Of a stretch of DNA of 46,388 nucleotides, positions 36,017-42,737 are shown in pieces; the stretch's first letter is position 1, and every line of letters starts with the position of its first letter. The stretch is from JAVKEN01 sp040221415 (lineage in GTDB: Bacteria; Pseudomonadota; Alphaproteobacteria; Rickettsiales; JABSSG01). The notes under the pieces were generated by a model. That model ran no database searches, was not told where the DNA came from, and saw nothing but the letters and a program-made list of their open reading frames with translations. A program made the position numbers and the translations under genes. The stretch covers positions 1 to 46,388 of the forward strand of contig JAVKEN010000015.1 in the NCBI GenBank assembly GCA_040221415.1, in the 5' to 3' direction.

Positions 36017-37495
36017 ATGATTTTATTATACGGTTCAGGTGTAGCAGTTGCTTTGGTGATTTTTTACCAATGGTACCGAATTGCCAAAACTAAAGCTGAA
36101 ATTGCCAATCTAAATTTTAATCTCAAAGCAATGGAAGAAACTCGCAAGGACTTAGACCGCGAGTTAAACCAAATGTTTGAAGAAAAAATCAAACTCCAGG
36201 AAAAAACAGAACGTTTGATTTCTGAAAATGGGAAATATGAATCTAAAGTAGAATCTTTAGAAGATGTGTTGAAAAAACTAGACAAGGAAAATACTGACCA
36301 CGAAGAAAATTTCAATAAGGCCAGACAAGAATTATATGAAGTACAAAAGCAACTCGAGCTTAAGATGCAAGCGATGAAGGAGATGCAAAAACGTATGGAT
36401 GATTGGGACAAGTCTAGGTCTGAATCAATTAGTCATGCCAAAGCTGCAATATTTGAAGCTGGTAGCAAATTATCGAACGAACTAATCGAAAAACATAAAA
36501 AAGAAACTACCGAATCAGAGCAAAAACTCAAAAAATCCCAACAAGAATTGCAGGGACAATTTGAAAAAATTATTAGCTCAGTAGCTGTATTGAATAGCGA
36601 AGTGAAAACTTCTAAAGAAACGGTGGATCACGTAAAACGTGCACTACTAACGCCTGCAGGCGCTGGCAGCCTTTCTGAAATAACTTTAGAAAATATCTTA
36701 AACGCATCAGGACTCGATAAAAAACGAGATTTCATAATGCAATATTCGCTAAATCTTCATAATGAAGGCACGCGCCAACGCCCAGACGCAGTCGTCTTCT
36801 TACCTGCAGACAATATTATGATAATTGACAGTAAAGCTTCAAAATTCTTCACTGAAATTGCTGCAAATCAAGATGACGAGTCTGAAAAAACATTGAATGC
36901 TAAACTAAAAGCAACAATGCGAAATCATTTAAAAACTCTAGAAAGTAAAGATTACCAGGAATCTTTAAGAAGCTATCTAGGGAATCATAAGGTCAATCAT
37001 GTATCTAATATTATGTTTTTACCGAGCGAGACCGCAATTGAGAAATTAAATGTGGTCGACAAAGATTTTATGCATAAAGCATGGGAAAAAGATATCTTTC
37101 CAGTCGGTCCGACTGGGTTAATTAACATTCTGACTTATGCCAAATTTCAAATATCGGCCACAAGACAAGCCGAAAATCATCAACATATTGTTGACGAAAT
37201 CCGAAAACTTTTAAATTCATTTTCTACAATTTACGATCACGCTCGGAAACTGGGAAATAGCCTCTATAGTGCCACGAATAATTTCGATAAATTTGCGGGT
37301 TCTTTTAACACAAATATCTTACCAAAAGCTCGCAACTTACAAAAACTAGGAGTCCACACCCAGAAAAACAAACAATTACCAGATACATTGGATAGATTCA
37401 CCATTGTTTCATCCGGTAAAAATGATTTGATTGAAGTCGAAGAGGCTAAAGAAAACCAAAAACAACTAACAGATAATCCGGCAAACGATGACTAA
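36017..37495 (+). CDS. rmuC: RmuC-family DNA recombination protein
   Basis: RmuC-family proteins limit inverted-repeat-stimulated rearrangements. Of its 492 residues, a membrane-anchor helix is at 1-18. A long coiled coil (about 20-200, Glu/Lys/Gln heptads) follows, then the RmuC nuclease-like core (PD-(D/E)XK fold). The core has RQRPDAVVFLPADNIMIIDSKAS, with the Asp and the D-S-K catalytic-type motif, and SNIMFLPSE. The C-terminus is acidic. The gene overlaps the carbonic-anhydrase-like gene by 8 nt (ATGACTAA), implying coupling. Confidence 0.92.
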   Translation: MILLYGSGVAVALVIFYQWYRIAKTKAEIANLNFNLKAMEETRKDLDRELNQMFEEKIKLQEKTERLISENGKYESKVESLEDVLKKLDKENTDHEENFNKARQELYEVQKQLELKMQAMKEMQKRMDDWDKSRSESISHAKAAIFEAGSKLSNELIEKHKKETTESEQKLKKSQQELQGQFEKIISSVAVLNSEVKTSKETVDHVKRALLTPAGAGSLSEITLENILNASGLDKKRDFIMQYSLNLHNEGTRQRPDAVVFLPADNIMIIDSKASKFFTEIAANQDDESEKTLNAKLKATMRNHLKTLESKDYQESLRSYLGNHKVNHVSNIMFLPSETAIEKLNVVDKDFMHKAWEKDIFPVGPTGLINILTYAKFQISATRQAENHQHIVDEIRKLLNSFSTIYDHARKLGNSLYSATNNFDKFAGSFNTNILPKARNLQKLGVHTQKNKQLPDTLDRFTIVSSGKNDLIEVEEAKENQKQLTDNPANDD

Positions 37496-38015
37496 TATCT
37501 TTCCTTATTTTAAATCTAAACCAAAGATAGATAAAAGTGCGTTTATTGCCCCTACTGCCTCTATTGTTGGCGATGTCACAATCGGTAAACATAGCGGCAT
37601 ATGGTTCAACAGCGTAGTCCGCGGCGATGTTGCCAAAGTCAGAATCGGCGACTACACAAATGTGCAGGACGGTACCGTTATCCACGTGAGCCGAGGCGGC
37701 GATGGCGACACTATTATTGGGGACTATGTTACTATTGGTCATAAGGCAATGATTCATGCTTGTACTTTAGAAGATAATTGTTTCGTCGGCATGAGCGCTA
37801 TTATTATGGATAACGCTGTTGTCGAAAGCGGTGGCTGGGTTGCGACCGGCGCTTTAATCACCGAAAATAAGGTTGTTAGAGCTGGTGAAATTTGGGCCGG
37901 CTACCCTGCTAAACTCTTCCGCAAACTAACTGATGCCGAACAAAAACATATCCGCGTCTCAGCTGAAAATTATGCTAAGCATGCGCAGGAATATGTAAAT
38001 ATGGAATCTTGGTAG
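37488..38015 (+). CDS. Gamma-carbonic-anhydrase-like hexapeptide protein
   Basis: This is a left-handed beta-helix trimer protein of the gamma-CA/YrdA family, 175 residues. Hexapeptide repeats run through most of it (SIVGDVTIGKHSGIW to VRAGEIWAGYPAK). The metal-ligand pattern is VIHVSRG (His), then GHKAMIHACTLED with His at both ends. The proton-shuttle Glu loop of Cam is absent, as in most bacterial YrdA-type members, so carbonic anhydrase activity is uncertain. It is translationally coupled to rmuC. A small antisense ORF covers its 3' end. Confidence 0.9.
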   Translation: MTNIFPYFKSKPKIDKSAFIAPTASIVGDVTIGKHSGIWFNSVVRGDVAKVRIGDYTNVQDGTVIHVSRGGDGDTIIGDYVTIGHKAMIHACTLEDNCFVGMSAIIMDNAVVESGGWVATGALITENKVVRAGEIWAGYPAKLFRKLTDAEQKHIRVSAENYAKHAQEYVNMESW

Positions 38016-38106
38016 ATATCTTCTTCCTCACCAAAATCCAATACTTCCTTATATGTTCTAAAAAAGCACTAGGCTGACAGATTATGTTAGATTTAAGTCT
38101 TTTCAT
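37975..38106 (-). CDS. Possible small ORF (43 aa) antisense to the gamma-CA 3' end
   Basis: On the minus strand the ATG at 38104-38106 has a GAGGAGG Shine-Dalgarno (38111-38117), one of the best in the window, 4 nt before the start. A promoter-like TTAACC (38160-38165), 17-nt spacer and TATATT (38137-38142) lie upstream. The 43-codon frame (MKRLKSNIICQPSAFLEHIR, then basic KYWILVRKK) ends at TAG 37975-37977, inside the gamma-CA gene. The product is basic and unknown. It may be a real small protein or the surviving start of a deleted gene. Confidence 0.35.
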   Translation of the reverse strand: MKRLKSNIICQPSAFLEHIRKYWILVRKKISTKIPYLHIPAHA

Positions 38107-38245
38107 GTATCCTCCTCATTAATGACTTACAGACATAATATAGCATGCACAATGTAATAGGTTAATACCCCCTTGGTGAAAAAAAATTGCTTCTGAAATT
38201 ATTCTATATATCATCAGGGTTTAATAATTAATTAGAGGGTATACT

Positions 38246-38764
38246 ATGGAAAATCAAAAACACATATCTGATCAAGATCTTGATCAAGCAATTAAAACAT
38301 TTAAAAAATGCTATAGAGAGCATTCATATCAATTAAAAGAAAAAAGCGATTTAGATACTTTTTGCAGTCTTTCTTTACAGCTTAAAGGATCCTCTTCAGC
38401 ACAGTATTTAGCAGATATTGATTGGGACTCTGCACCACAAGAATTATCTTCTCAGGTTAATCAGTTGTTTCAAGATGACACTTCTTGTAAAATTGCATTG
38501 TATGAAAAATTAGGCATAGAACATGAATTTAAAGTTGAAACCAACGCTCAAATTGGGTTCAGCGTATCAGAAACAACAATTAATGAGCATAAATCTTTAT
38601 TAAATGAAGAACAGTATAAGAAATATAAAGAGTTTAATCATAATTGGTGGAACATTGAAGAAGATAGAATTGATGGAGAATCTTTAGTGGAGTTAATGAA
38701 TAAATGTCCTGGATTTAACTTGTTAGGGGTTGAAAATCCTGCGAATGCAGATTCTGACCTGTAA
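38246..38764 (+). CDS. Unknown four-cysteine protein, copy 1 of a paralogue pair
   Basis: Not recognised. It has 172 residues, is acidic, and has no signal peptide. Cysteines are at 22, 40, 81 and 154. The next gene (38879) has cysteines at 23, 41, 86 and 140, with the same 18-residue spacing of the first pair. Both end with C-x3-NLLGV-x2-P, so they are diverged paralogues. A strong GAGGG site (38235-38239) precedes the ATG. The leader shares GAGGGTAT...CTATGGAAAAT with the gene at 39632. A strong terminator follows. Helical, soluble and lineage-specific; a secreted effector is one possibility. Confidence 0.75.
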   Translation: MENQKHISDQDLDQAIKTFKKCYREHSYQLKEKSDLDTFCSLSLQLKGSSSAQYLADIDWDSAPQELSSQVNQLFQDDTSCKIALYEKLGIEHEFKVETNAQIGFSVSETTINEHKSLLNEEQYKKYKEFNHNWWNIEEDRIDGESLVELMNKCPGFNLLGVENPANADSDL

Positions 38765-38791
38765 ATCATAAAGTAAAATTTGATAAATTAA

Positions 38792-38816
38792 GGCCGGCGA
38801 TCGCTGGCCTTTTTTT
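38792..38816 (+). terminator. Rho-independent terminator after four-Cys copy 1
   Basis: GGCCGGCGATCGCTGGCC (38792-38809) folds into an 8-pair stem (one G-U) with a minimal loop, followed by seven Ts. It is nearly identical to the terminator at 39373-39400. Confidence 0.92.
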
Positions 38817-38878
38817 ATTGCGTTGACAATGTCATTCAGAGGAGTAATTTGAATTTATAATTTAATTATGGTGAATAA

Positions 38879-39349
38879 ATGATGGTAGAAACAAACAAAA
38901 TAACAGATGAAAATTTTGAAGAAGTTTATGAGGAATATACAGACTGTACGAAGAAACTATATAAAAAATTTTCCGGTAGTAAGGAGCATGCAGATTTCTG
39001 CGCAGAGGTAACAAAAAATACAAGGTTCCAAGAGATAGACTACTTATCTGAAGCTGATTCAGAATCGAATTTCTTCTTGTTTGAAATATTTTTAAATGAC
39101 TCTTTTAAAGAATATAGTCCTATAAGGAATAAATGTAATCAAGCGCTTGATGAACAATTTGGCATGAAATATTACACAAATGAAGATGGCTCAAGAGGTA
39201 GACTTGCATACACAGATTTAACCAGAGATCAACTAAAAGAATTAAGAGACACTCAGTTCGAGGAAGGGCCGCAACTTACAGTTGATATTTTAAATAGCTG
39301 TGAAGATGTTAATCTTTTGGGTGTCAATGCACCTGAAGAAAGCGCATAA
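38879..39349 (+). CDS. Unknown four-cysteine protein, copy 2 of a paralogue pair
   Basis: Not recognised. It has 156 residues and is strongly acidic (Glu/Asp-rich throughout), with cysteines at 23, 41, 86 and 140 and a C-terminal NLLGVNAPEESA. It is paralogous to the gene at 38246 through the cysteine spacing, the YxxC start region and the LLGV tail. Separate transcription is likely because a terminator stands on each side. A perfect TATAAT (38856-38861) and a perfect TTGACA (38823-38828) lie upstream, but 27 nt apart, so they cannot form one standard promoter. A second in-frame ATG at 38882 is equally possible as start. Confidence 0.75.
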   Translation: MMVETNKITDENFEEVYEEYTDCTKKLYKKFSGSKEHADFCAEVTKNTRFQEIDYLSEADSESNFFLFEIFLNDSFKEYSPIRNKCNQALDEQFGMKYYTNEDGSRGRLAYTDLTRDQLKELRDTQFEEGPQLTVDILNSCEDVNLLGVNAPEESA

Positions 39350-39372
39350 AAAAGGTTTAAATACATATCTAA

Positions 39373-39400
39373 AGGCCGGCAATTGCTGGCCTTTTTTTTT
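39373..39400 (+). terminator. Rho-independent terminator after four-Cys copy 2
   Basis: GGCCGGCAATTGCTGGCC (39374-39391) forms a stem with one G-U pair, extended by A39373-T39392. Nine Ts follow. Its arms match the 38792 terminator except in the loop, so the genes and their terminators were probably duplicated together. Confidence 0.92.
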
Positions 39401-39429
39401 CACTACCCCGAATCCTCTCCTATGTAATC

Positions 39430-39570
39430 CTGCACTTGATGTGGGATCCACAAAGTTCTTCCTACGGAGAGATGAACTCCGGGTCAAGCCCGGAGTGACG
39501 TAATGGGTGAGCAAGAAGTAACACCCCTGTGGCTCAGGTTACGTAAGGATGTTAGGGGTGACATAAGGAT
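39430..39570. repeat. Composite palindromic intergenic repeat (REP-like)
   Basis: This GC-richer block sits in the 282-nt gap between genes. ACTCCGGG (39476-39483) pairs with CCCGGAGT (39489-39496) around TCAAG. GTGGGATCCAC (39441-39451) is an imperfect palindrome. CACCCCT (39522-39528) pairs with AGGGGTG (39554-39560), and GTAAC (39518-39522) can alternatively pair with GTTAC (39538-39542). A direct repeat of consensus GTKACRTAAKGR occurs at 39495, 39538 and 39558. The CCGGGTCAAGCCCGG core resembles dispersed palindromic elements known in many alphaproteobacteria. Copy number here cannot be checked. Confidence 0.65.
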
Positions 39571-39631
39571 AGTTTTAATTGACAGGGTTTTAAAATATAG
39601 ATATTCCTAACCGTAAATAATGAGGGTATCT

Positions 39632-40027
39632 ATGGAAAATATATTAGCAAACGCTTGTACAGAGAGTCTAATTTCACAAGCAACAACTTCAATTCAACAA
39701 GAAGCTCTGGAACTCACAAATTGCGATCCTAAATCTTTAGATTTTAAAACCAATATTCAGATTGCTTTTTTGAGAAAAGGAGCCAATATTAAAACTGCAC
39801 TTTCAGCACAATATGACCTACAAACTCAAGCTCTTGAGGCAGGTGCCAACCCTGAAACTGCAATGAAGTTCACAACGGATTTGCAGATTGATTGTCTTAA
39901 TTTAGGATTAGATCCAGAAAATGCAGTAAGGTGCGAACAAGATGATCAATATCATTGTTTAGCTTCTGTTGATGGTAATGGAAAAACTGATGTTGCTGGC
40001 TGCCTACCTGATGTTGTAGAAGCTTGA
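39632..40027 (+). CDS. Unknown protein made of six 21-residue tandem repeats
   Basis: Not recognised. The ATG at 39632 has a GAGGG site (39622-39626); an ATG 12 nt upstream overlaps that site and is unlikely. The 131 residues consist almost wholly of six 21-residue repeats (2-22, 23-43, 44-64, 65-85, 86-106, 107-127). The pattern is Leu at position 4, often Gly at 7, Pro-Glu at 10-11, Ala/hydrophobic at 13-14, Asp/Asn at 19 and Gln at 21. Repeat 4, TQALEAGANPETAMKFTTDL plus Gln, is closest to consensus; the last repeat is degenerate. It should form a small alpha-solenoid or curved helical stack, a shape used for protein binding. Cysteines cluster in the last two repeats. No signal peptide. 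Confidence 0.75.
   Translation: MENILANACTESLISQATTSIQQEALELTNCDPKSLDFKTNIQIAFLRKGANIKTALSAQYDLQTQALEAGANPETAMKFTTDLQIDCLNLGLDPENAVRCEQDDQYHCLASVDGNGKTDVAGCLPDVVEA
39635..40012 (+). repeat. Six tandem 63-nt coding repeats (21 residues each)
   Basis: Units begin at 39635, 39698, 39761, 39824, 39887 and 39950, exactly 63 nt apart with no indels. Identity is at the protein level only (Leu4, Pro10, Gln21 and others), so the array is old. Units 3-5 are the most alike. Confidence 0.75.
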
Positions 40028-40103
40028 TTCAAATCATCATTAACTATTTATTAAGATGTTTAAGTTACAATTGCGATAGGCAAGATTAAACGAGATAAAA
40101 ATT

Positions 40104-40544
40104 ATGTCAAAAATTGATGAGCTGCAAGAAGTAGTTAATAAGGGAAACGAAAAAGAGTTTCTTCAGAAAATAGATTCTGTTGACTCAAAAGAAGTAATTA
40201 ATTTGAAAGATGTTCCACCATCATGGCTAGCAAGTACCGACCTTGATGCAGAAACTAGAGCTGCTGAAAATATATCAGCTCTTATAAATCACGAAGAATG
40301 CTGGAGAAAACCTAAAAAGAAGCATGAAATTGGAGAATCTGTAGCAAACCCTTTGGCACATATGCATGATTCCGAGCCTCAAAAAGAGAAACATACAGAA
40401 AACAGCCTAATTAAGTCTGCTGCAAAGGGGTTTGGTGATATGTTGCGCGGATTTGGAATGAAAAAGCCAGAGGAAACCAGAATCGAAAACCCACTGAGAA
40501 CTGCGCAGAAAAAATCCGAAAAAGAGTCAGGGCGTAAAAGGTAA
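40104..40544 (+). CDS. Unknown basic-tailed protein
   Basis: Not recognised. It has 146 residues. The N-terminal half is acidic (MSKIDELQEVVNKGNEKEF onward). The C-terminal half is Lys-rich with a helix SLIKSAAKGFGDMLRGFGM and ends in KKSEKESGRKR. No signal peptide or membrane segment. The Lys/Arg-rich C-terminus resembles translocation signals of type IV substrates in charge only. The upstream gap of 76 nt has no strong promoter. Its TAA abuts the stop of the convergent gene (TAATTA). Confidence 0.65.
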   Translation: MSKIDELQEVVNKGNEKEFLQKIDSVDSKEVINLKDVPPSWLASTDLDAETRAAENISALINHEECWRKPKKKHEIGESVANPLAHMHDSEPQKEKHTENSLIKSAAKGFGDMLRGFGMKKPEETRIENPLRTAQKKSEKESGRKR

Positions 40545-40796
40545 TTAAAAAAAGTTACCTAAGCCATCTGGTTCACCATGATATGCTTTTGGCGCCGTTG
40601 CTCCCGCTACACAAGATGGCTTTGAAATAACTTCTTCGCTGGCATTAGGAAATGCAAATACAGCCGTTACTGTCGACATAAACCACTGGCAACAATCTTG
40701 CACAGGAACATCTGCCGCCCTATCTCCTAAGACATGATCAGATCTTCCTCCTCCCCCGGCCGCTACTTCTGTTACTCTATGCCTGACTCCTGACAT
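40545..40796 (-). CDS. Unknown small Gly/Ala-rich protein
   Basis: Not recognised. It has 83 residues: MSGVRHRVTEVAAGGGGRSD, then a CC pair (35-36) and a hydrophobic segment FMSTVTAVFAF (about 39-49), then a Gly/Pro-rich tail. Codon and base use are richer in G/C than the neighbours. Support comes from an AAGGA ribosome-binding site 4 nt before the ATG and a promoter-like TTGAGT-16-TAATAT upstream. It could still be a chance frame, but the signals favour a gene. Confidence 0.5.
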   Translation of the reverse strand: MSGVRHRVTEVAAGGGGRSDHVLGDRAADVPVQDCCQWFMSTVTAVFAFPNASEEVISKPSCVAGATAPKAYHGEPDGLGNFF

Positions 40797-40821
40797 TTCA
40801 TCCTTCGTTAATCAAGCAGAC

Positions 40822-40849
40822 ATATTATCAGGTTAAGAATCAGACTCAA
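40822..40849 (-). promoter_or_regulatory. Candidate promoter of the 83-residue gene
   Basis: On the minus strand, TTGAGT (40844-40849), a 16-nt spacer and TAATAT (40822-40827) lie 25 nt before the ATG at 40796. It is divergent from the helicase promoter 18 nt away. Confidence 0.45.
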
Positions 40850-40866
40850 CTATTAAGAAACATAAT

Positions 40867-40895
40867 TTGCTAATGACGCTAATTTATGCTATAGT
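40867..40895 (+). promoter_or_regulatory. Promoter of the DEAD-box helicase transcript
   Basis: TTGCTA (40867-40872), a 17-nt spacer and TATAGT (40890-40895) form a good sigma-70 promoter. The start would be near 40902, giving a leader of about 225 nt before the helicase start. Confidence 0.6.
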
Positions 40896-40901
40896 GCGCC
40901 G

Positions 40902-41127
40902 CATAGTATTCATCATATACTCTTAAAAGGTACTGTAGCAGTACATATGAGGAAGCATAATAGATCTAGTTGATCATTTAAGTTTGAATAAGAGTATCCC
41001 AAAGTTTTAAAAAACTATTGGATGAGGTGGAAACTCTTAGTCAAACATCTGAAATAAATCCGATGTTTAATTAAAAAACTTAACCCGAAGAATGATTCTT
41101 TGGGCAATGATTAATTATATTTTTATT
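40902..41127 (+). promoter_or_regulatory. Long structured 5' leader of the helicase mRNA (or independent small RNA)
   Basis: No gene is seen here, but four hairpins are. GTACTG (40930-40935) pairs with CAGTAC (40939-40944). A three-tier stem has AAGAGT (40990-40995)/ACTCTT (41033-41038), ATCC (40996-40999)/GGAT (41020-41023) and AGTTTT (41003-41008)/AAAACT (41011-41016). AAACATC (41043-41049) pairs with GATGTTT (41062-41068). An 8-pair stem lies at 41084-41104. Bacterial cold-shock helicase genes often have long regulatory leaders, so autoregulation or temperature control is plausible. The last stem covers two upstream ATGs (41092 and the approach to 41107). Confidence 0.5.
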
Positions 41128-42735
41128 ATGAAATTTACAGAACTTAAACTACCAAAAGAAATTAATGCTTCTCTAGAAAAATTAAATTTTGAAGAGATGA
41201 CTCCTATCCAGGAAAAAGCAATTCCACTTGCGTTAGAAGGAAAAGATATCCTTGGATCAGCGCAAACAGGCACAGGTAAAACAGCTGCTTTTGCTATTCC
41301 TTTAATTGCAAAATTAATGGCGAACAAAGAGAGCAATGCAATCGTTTTAGCACCTACTCGTGAACTTGCAAATCAAGTAATGCAGACTGTTCAAAGCTTG
41401 CTGCCACCTGAACTATACAGGGAAACTATTTTATTAATTGGTGGTGCACCAATGCCTAAACAATTGAAAAGACTTAGATCTTTTCCAAGAATTGTTGTTG
41501 GAACTCCGGGCAGAATTAATGACCACTTAAAACGTAAAAGTCTGATTCTTAAAAAAACTGATTTCTTAGTTCTAGATGAAACTGACCGTATGTTGGATAT
41601 GGGATTCTCAATTCAAATTGATGAAATTGTAAAACATATGCCAGAAGTTCGTCAGACATTATTATTCTCGGCTACTTTACCTAAAAATATTTTAAAAGTT
41701 GCTGATAAATATTTGATTAACCCTGAAAGAATTGCAGTTGGTGGAGACTCAAAACCAGTTGAAAAAATTAAACAAGATTTTGTTCATCTAAATACTGATG
41801 AAAAGTACGATCACTTAATAAACCAATTAGAGACCCGTACAGGTTCGGTAATTATTTTTGCTGCAACAAAGATTTGGGCTAAAAAAATTGCTGATAAATT
41901 ATCACGTGACAATCATCGTGCTGATGCTATTCATGGCGACTTGAGACACAGCAAAAGAGAACAAGTTCTTGCTGCTTTTAGAAGAAGCAAATTTAGAGTT
42001 CTTGTTGCTACTGATGTAGCTGCGCGTGGACTTGATATCCCTCATATTGAACATGTGATTAATTACGACCTACCTCAATGTGCTGAAGATTATGTACATA
42101 GAATTGGCCGTACCGCAAGAAATGACGCAGAAGGTTCAGCTTTGAGCTATATAAGCCCTGCTGATAAATCAAAATACATGATGATTCATAGATTGATCAA
42201 CCCAGATGCTAAATTACCTGAAATGAAAGCGGCAAATTCTAATCGTAGAAACCGTAACAAAGGTAAAGGTGGATTCAGAGCGGGAAAATCTGAAGGTAAA
42301 TTTGGTAAACCAAATTCTGGAAAAAGAAATTTCGGTGAAAAATCCGATTCTTTCAGCAGAGATGGAAAACCATCTTTTGAAAAAAGAGAAGGTGGATTTG
42401 ATCGTAAAAAGAGATTTGGCGAAAAAGAAAGATTTGGCGAAAGGTCTGAATTTTCTAGAGACGGTAGAAAACCATCTAAATTTGGTGGTAAAAGAAAATT
42501 TGGTGAAAAGCCTGAATTCTCATCCGATAACAGAAAATCATCTAGCTTTGGTGGTAAAAGGAAGTTCTCTGAGAAATCTGAGTTTTCAGCTGATAGCAAA
42601 AAGCCAATTAAGTTTGGTGGCAAAAATAAATTTGCAGCTGCAGCTAAGTCTGAAGGAAAGCCAGCTAAGAAATCTTTCTTTAAAAAAGGTTGGTTGGGTA
42701 AGCTAACTGGTGGTAAAAAGAAAAAAGTTAGCTAG
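41128..42735 (+). CDS. DEAD-box ATP-dependent RNA helicase (RhlE-like)
   Basis: This enzyme unwinds RNA in ribosome assembly, decay or cold adaptation. From the ATG at 41128 (MKFTELKLPKEI) it has 535 residues. The Q motif has TPIQ (25-28), motif I AQTGTGKT (45-52), Ia PTREL (76-80), Ib TPGR (126-129), motif II DETD (150-153) instead of DEAD, motif III SAT, and motif VI HRIGRTAR. The tail after about residue 385 is Lys/Arg/Gly/Phe-rich with three 22-residue repeats, an RNA-binding type extension. In-frame ATGs at 41092 and 41107 would add 12 or 7 residues with no homology. None of the three has a good ribosome-binding site. Confidence 0.92.
   Translation: MKFTELKLPKEINASLEKLNFEEMTPIQEKAIPLALEGKDILGSAQTGTGKTAAFAIPLIAKLMANKESNAIVLAPTRELANQVMQTVQSLLPPELYRETILLIGGAPMPKQLKRLRSFPRIVVGTPGRINDHLKRKSLILKKTDFLVLDETDRMLDMGFSIQIDEIVKHMPEVRQTLLFSATLPKNILKVADKYLINPERIAVGGDSKPVEKIKQDFVHLNTDEKYDHLINQLETRTGSVIIFAATKIWAKKIADKLSRDNHRADAIHGDLRHSKREQVLAAFRRSKFRVLVATDVAARGLDIPHIEHVINYDLPQCAEDYVHRIGRTARNDAEGSALSYISPADKSKYMMIHRLINPDAKLPEMKAANSNRRNRNKGKGGFRAGKSEGKFGKPNSGKRNFGEKSDSFSRDGKPSFEKREGGFDRKKRFGEKERFGERSEFSRDGRKPSKFGGKRKFGEKPEFSSDNRKSSSFGGKRKFSEKSEFSADSKKPIKFGGKNKFAAAAKSEGKPAKKSFFKKGWLGKLTGGKKKKVS
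42433..42630 (+). repeat. Three 66-nt tandem repeats in the helicase tail
   Basis: The units start at 42433, 42499 and 42565. Each encodes 22 residues with F(G/S)E at the start, SEF or PEF, then a Ser-rich stretch and FGGK near the end. They form the basic, flexible C-terminal extension. Such arrays can vary in copy number between strains. Confidence 0.85.
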
Positions 42736-42737
42736 CT

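Noticed and set aside
38823..38861. TTGACA and TATAAT as one strong promoter for the gene at 38879
   Set aside because: Both hexamers are perfect, but the spacing is 27 nt, too long for sigma-70. They may belong to separate weak promoters.
39290..39514. Minus-strand frame of 74 codons over the palindromic repeat
   Set aside because: It is the translation of the repeat element and the terminator (VTPGLTRSSS... type peptide). It overlaps the real gene at 38879-39349 and has no ribosome-binding site.
42186..42706. Long open frames of 145 codons on both strands within the helicase tail
   Set aside because: They are low-complexity shadows of the Lys/Gly/Phe repeat region. The helicase frame is continuous and has the conserved domain upstream.
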